A stretch of 64,000 nt of DNA, from the NCBI RefSeq assembly GCF_009687885.1, contig NZ_BLAF01000028.1, positions 71,711-135,710 on the forward strand, given 5' to 3'. The stretch is from Acrocarpospora pleiomorpha. Lineage in GTDB: Bacteria > Actinomycetota > Actinomycetes > Streptosporangiales > Streptosporangiaceae. The notes beneath the pieces are model-generated. The model was not told where the DNA came from, did no database searches, and worked only from the letters and a program-made list of their open reading frames with translations. Position numbers and translations under genes: made by a program. Below, piece after piece: positions 59,406 through 64,000 of this stretch (positions are counted from its first letter, which is position 1; every line of letters begins with the position of its first letter).

Positions 59406-60136
59406 GTGACTGCCATCATCGAACGCGGCGCGGCGACCGCGCCCATCGAGCCGCCACCCTCGCATTCGCCGAGGCGGCGGGGGTTCTTCGGGTCCTCCAC
59501 CGGCCAGAAGGCGGTGATGGCGGTGACCGGCGCGATTCTGGTGCTCTTCCTGGTCGGCCACATGGTCGGCAACCTGAAGACCTTCGCGGGTCCCGAGGCG
59601 TTCAACGGCTACGCGCTCTGGCTGCGTGAGGTCGGCTACCCGCTGGTGCCCAAGCGTGGCCTGCTCACCCTGATCGAGGTTGTGCTGCTGGCCGCGATCG
59701 TGCTGCACATCTGGTCGGCGGTCGCGCTCTACCGCCGCGCCGCCGCGGCCCGGCCGGTCCGGTACGCGGCCCGCCGCAGATCCCAGGCGGGTGGGTACGT
59801 CGTGCACATCATGCGCTGGGGGGGCGTGACCATCGCCCTGTTCGTCGTCTACCACCTGCTGGATCTGACCTTCGGCGTGGCCAACCCGGCGGGGGTTGCG
59901 GCGACGCCGTACACCCGGATGATCGAGGGCTTCAGCCGGTGGTACGTGACGCTTTTCTACGCGATCGCGGTGATCATGGTCGGCCTGCATCTGCGGCACG
60001 GTTTGTGGAGCGCGTTCCAGACGCTCGGCCTGGCCAGGGGGCGGCAGGGCCTGAAAGTGTCCGCCGCGCTGCTGTCGGCCGTGCTGGTGGTGGGCTTCCT
60101 GTCCGTGCCGTTCGCGATCATGATCGGAGTCGTGAA

Positions 60137-60140
<4 letters not shown>
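59406..60140 (+). CDS. sdhC: Succinate dehydrogenase cytochrome b subunit, SdhC of operon 2
   Basis: A 244-residue membrane anchor of the single-subunit b558 type, with five helices (AVMAVTGAILVLFLVGHMVGN, TLIEVVLLAAIVLHIWSAVALY, IMRWGGVTIALFVVYHLLDL, YVTLFYAIAVIMVGLHLRHG, and a final helix). The His residues in GHMVGN, LHIWSA, YHLLDL and LHLRHG are the heme ligands of this family. It starts with GTG and overlaps sdhA2 as GTGA. Confidence 0.93.
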
Positions 60141-62058
<1,918 letters not shown>

Positions 62059-62062
<4 letters not shown>

Positions 62063-62796
62063 ACCTCACCCTCAAGATCTGGCGCCAGCACAGCCCCGAC
62101 GAACGCGGCGAGATGGTGAAATATCACGTTAAAGATGTGTCGCCGGATATGTCGTTTCTGGAGATGCTGGATGTGCTCAATGAGGGGCTCATCCTGGCCG
62201 GGGATGATCCGGTGGCGTTCGATCACGATTGTCGCGAGGGTATCTGCGGCATGTGCGGCATGGTGATCAACGGGGTCGCGCACGGGGAGCAGAAGGCCAC
62301 CACCACCTGCCAGCTGCACATGCGCCACTTCAAGGACGGCGACGTCGTCACCATCGAACCCTGGCGGGCCGCGCCCTTCCCGGTGATCAAGGATCTGGTG
62401 GTCGATAGGTCGGCGTTCGACCGGATCATTCAGGCCGGGGGGTTCGTGTCGGTTCCGGCGGGGGCGGCGCCGGACGCGCATGCCGTACCGGTGCCGAAGG
62501 ACGACGCGGACGACGCGTTCGACGCGGCGACCTGCATCGGGTGCGGGGCCTGCGTGGCGGCCTGCCCGAACGGCTCCGCGTCGCTGTTCACCGGCGCCAA
62601 GATCACCCATCTGGGGTCGCTGCCGCAGGGTCGGCCCGAGCGCGCGTCTCGGGCCAAGGCCATGGTCGAGCAGATGGACCTGGAAGGGTTCGGCGGGTGC
62701 ACCAACACCGGGGAGTGCACCGCGGTCTGCCCGAAGGGCATCTCGCTGGACGTCATCGCCCGGATGAACGCGGACTTCCTGAAGGCGTCTCGTTAA
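62059..62796 (+). CDS. sdhB: Succinate dehydrogenase iron-sulphur subunit, operon 2
   Basis: A 245-residue iron-sulphur protein. The [2Fe-2S] ligands lie in DCREGICGMCG and TTTC; the others lie in CIGCGACVAACP and CTNTGECTAVCPKGI. It overlaps sdhA2 as GTGA and closes the sdhC2-A2-B2 operon. Confidence 0.95.
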
Positions 62797-62866
62797 TAAT
62801 GGGGCAGCCGCGGCGGTGAGTCGCCTGGTCGGCGGCCATGCGGTTGTCTATGGGACGGGTTTCTCG

Positions 62867-63427
62867 TTAACTGGGTCTGGCGCGCAGCGTCTCCGCGATT
62901 GCGGTCGGGTTGAGGCCGCGTTCGACGAGGACCCGTATGGCCAGGCCGCTGCCCTCCCGGATCAGGCCGAGCAGCAGGTGGGTCGTGTTGATCTCCTTGC
63001 TCTTGAGCGCGAGCGCCTCCCGCAGGGATAGCTCCAGGGCCTTCTTGGCCTTCGGCGTCCACGACAGGTGCCGCCCGCTGACCAGTGCGCCGCGTCTGGT
63101 CCGGAACGGCGCGCGGTCCAGCGAGCCGGGGCCGAAGCTGGCCTCGACCTTCTCTCGGACGGCGTCCAGGTCGATGCCGAGCGTGCCGAGCAGGTCGGCG
63201 TCGAGTGGCTCGCCGTGGCAGGGCTGCCTGACCAGGGCCTGGATGGCGGCCTCGGCCTGGGCGTGGTCGATGCCGCGCAGGGCCTTCGCGGCGGGGGACT
63301 CGGGGTCGGCCAGCAGGCCGAGCAGGACGTGCTCGGTGCCGGTGTGCTGGTGCGAGAGGCGGCGGGCCTCCGCCTGAGCCCGCTGGACCACCTGGCGCGC
63401 CTCGTCGGTGAATCGTTCGAACATCAC
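62867..63427 (-). CDS. Clp N-terminal domain protein
   Basis: A 186-residue protein composed of two ClpN-type repeats: FERFTDEARQVVQRAQAEAR with HTGTEHVLLGLL, and WTPKAKKALELSLREALALK with INTTHLLLGLIREG. It lacks the AAA+ modules of ClpC, so it may be an adaptor or decoy for ClpC substrates. It starts at GTG/ATG overlapping the upstream HTH gene, with which it forms an operon behind a palindromic operator. Confidence 0.88.
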   Translation of the reverse strand: MMFERFTDEARQVVQRAQAEARRLSHQHTGTEHVLLGLLADPESPAAKALRGIDHAQAEAAIQALVRQPCHGEPLDADLLGTLGIDLDAVREKVEASFGPGSLDRAPFRTRRGALVSGRHLSWTPKAKKALELSLREALALKSKEINTTHLLLGLIREGSGLAIRVLVERGLNPTAIAETLRARPS

Positions 63428-63666
63428 TTCTCCCGTCTCAACAGGCCGCGGCCCCCGGCGTACTTCTTGTGCACGGCCTGCCTGCTCACGTCCAGGAGCA
63501 CCGCGATGTCCTGCCAGGACCAGCCCTGGTCCCGGGCGTTCTCCACCTGGAGCGCCTCCAGGCGGTCGACCAGGATCCGCAGGGCGCGGACGGCCCGCAG
63601 CCCCACGGCCGGGTCTCTGCTGCTGGCGTCACTGGCCAGCTGCGCTGTCTCATTCATGTATGTCAA
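63424..63666 (-). CDS. Small HTH regulator of the Clp-N protein
   Basis: An 80-residue protein with an HTH near the C-terminus: GWSWQDIAVLLDVSRQAVHKKY, then a basic end (RGLLRREK). It pairs with the ClpN protein in many actinomycetes. The start is TTG 63666 or ATG 63657. It is the first gene behind the perfect dyad at 63671-63696 and probably represses itself. Confidence 0.85.
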   Translation of the reverse strand: MTYMNETAQLASDASSRDPAVGLRAVRALRILVDRLEALQVENARDQGWSWQDIAVLLDVSRQAVHKKYAGGRGLLRREK

Positions 63667-63670
63667 TGTA

Positions 63671-63696
63671 GGTTGACATATCGGGATATGTCAACC
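63671..63696. promoter_or_regulatory. Perfect 11-bp dyad overlapping the HTH-ClpN promoter
   Basis: GGTTGACATAT-CGGG-ATATGTCAACC. On the minus strand TTGACA of this dyad and TACATT 18 bases on could form a promoter that leads to a very short leader. Extra GTTGAC and TGTCAA half-sites flank it (63700-63705, 63661-63666). Confidence 0.85.
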
Positions 63697-63787
63697 CTGG
63701 TTGACGGTGCAAGATCTTTGCAAAACCGCGCCACGACCGGAAAATCATTTGCTGATTGACCTGCGGACTTGCGAGTCTTTGTGGGTC

Positions 63788-64000
63788 ATGCGCGCCTTAC
63801 CCGTGCCCGATCCCGGCACTCCAGACACCCGCAGCCCGACCCGGTACCTGTGGTGGACCATGCGTACCCAGTGGCGGCCGCTGGTCATCGGCATCGGTTT
63901 CGCGATCCTCTGGTGGCTCGGGCAGGCGCTGGTGCCGTACGTGATCGGCGCGGCCGTCAACGCCTTCACGGCCAAGGACCGCGGCGCCCTGGTGCAATGG
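63788..64000 (+). CDS. ABC transporter, membrane domain start (partial)
   Basis: 71 codons to the window edge, beginning MRALPVPDPGTPD. A membrane helix (VIGIGFAILWWLGQALVPYVI) and the segment IGAAVNAF match the first helix of type I ABC exporter permeases. It is divergent from the HTH-ClpN operon. The ATPase part lies outside. Confidence 0.75.
   Translation, partial: MRALPVPDPGTPDTRSPTRYLWWTMRTQWRPLVIGIGFAILWWLGQALVPYVIGAAVNAFTAKDRGALVQW

Overview
The window is high-GC DNA with many GTG starts and tight 4-bp start/stop overlaps. The gene content points to a filamentous actinomycete, probably of the Streptosporangiales (Nonomuraea/Streptosporangium/Actinomadura-like): Ser/Thr kinases, a RepSA-type integrative element, MocR, DUF1707 and DUF4245 proteins, and two kinds of succinate dehydrogenase. 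The genus cannot be fixed from sequence alone.

Layout. 1-6.5 kb: a response regulator/histidine kinase/lipoprotein operon, divergent from a lytic-transglycosylase-like wall enzyme that has a consensus CRP palindrome upstream, then a family-2 glycosyltransferase and a 3-hydroxybutyrate dehydrogenase. 6.8-14.8 kb: a minus-strand run of an EamA exporter, class I fumarase, two Ser/Thr kinases and class II fumarase (fumC), with a MocR regulator diverging from the exporter. 16-29.4 kb: a housekeeping block (glpX, DUF4245, xseB-xseA, lipid-droplet-associated protein, ispH, DUF6542, rmuC, ychF). From memory this order resembles the M. tuberculosis Rv1098c-Rv1112 neighbourhood.

30.7-40.7 kb: a compact plus-strand locus resembling the Gram-positive Tcp/type IV secretion apparatus. 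It holds TcpC-like, small membrane, TcpE fused to a MinD-like domain, VirB4-like ATPase, VirB6-like channel, an anchored protein of unknown function, and a lysozyme plus NlpC/P60 wall hydrolase. No relaxase or coupling protein is visible beside it.

42.04-52.85 kb: a 10.8-kb integrated element of the AICE/pSAM2 kind with RepSA-like initiator, excisionase and tyrosine integrase. It is bounded by an 11-bp direct repeat (CAGGTCAGAGC). Rejoining its ends gives a perfect 12-bp inverted repeat (attP); rejoining the flanks gives a split 18-bp inverted repeat (attB). It has no FtsK-type transfer gene. Its cargo includes an XRE regulator, a PPC-domain protein, a HATPase, an EEP-type nuclease/phosphatase, a protein with two GntR-type DNA-binding domains, and a NYN-nuclease/cold-shock-domain fusion. 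This cargo is the most likely place for something undescribed.

52.9-64 kb: two low-complexity surface/membrane proteins, then two complete succinate dehydrogenase operons of different type arranged around a LysR regulator. The first (sdhC1-A1-B1) has two tandem CRP-like palindromes before it. The second (sdhC2-A2-B2) has a textbook LysR box. The window ends with a Clp-N protein plus small HTH regulator behind a perfect palindromic operator, and the start of an ABC transporter. Together with the two fumarases this is a region rich in C4-dicarboxylate steps of central metabolism with visible CRP and LysR control sites.
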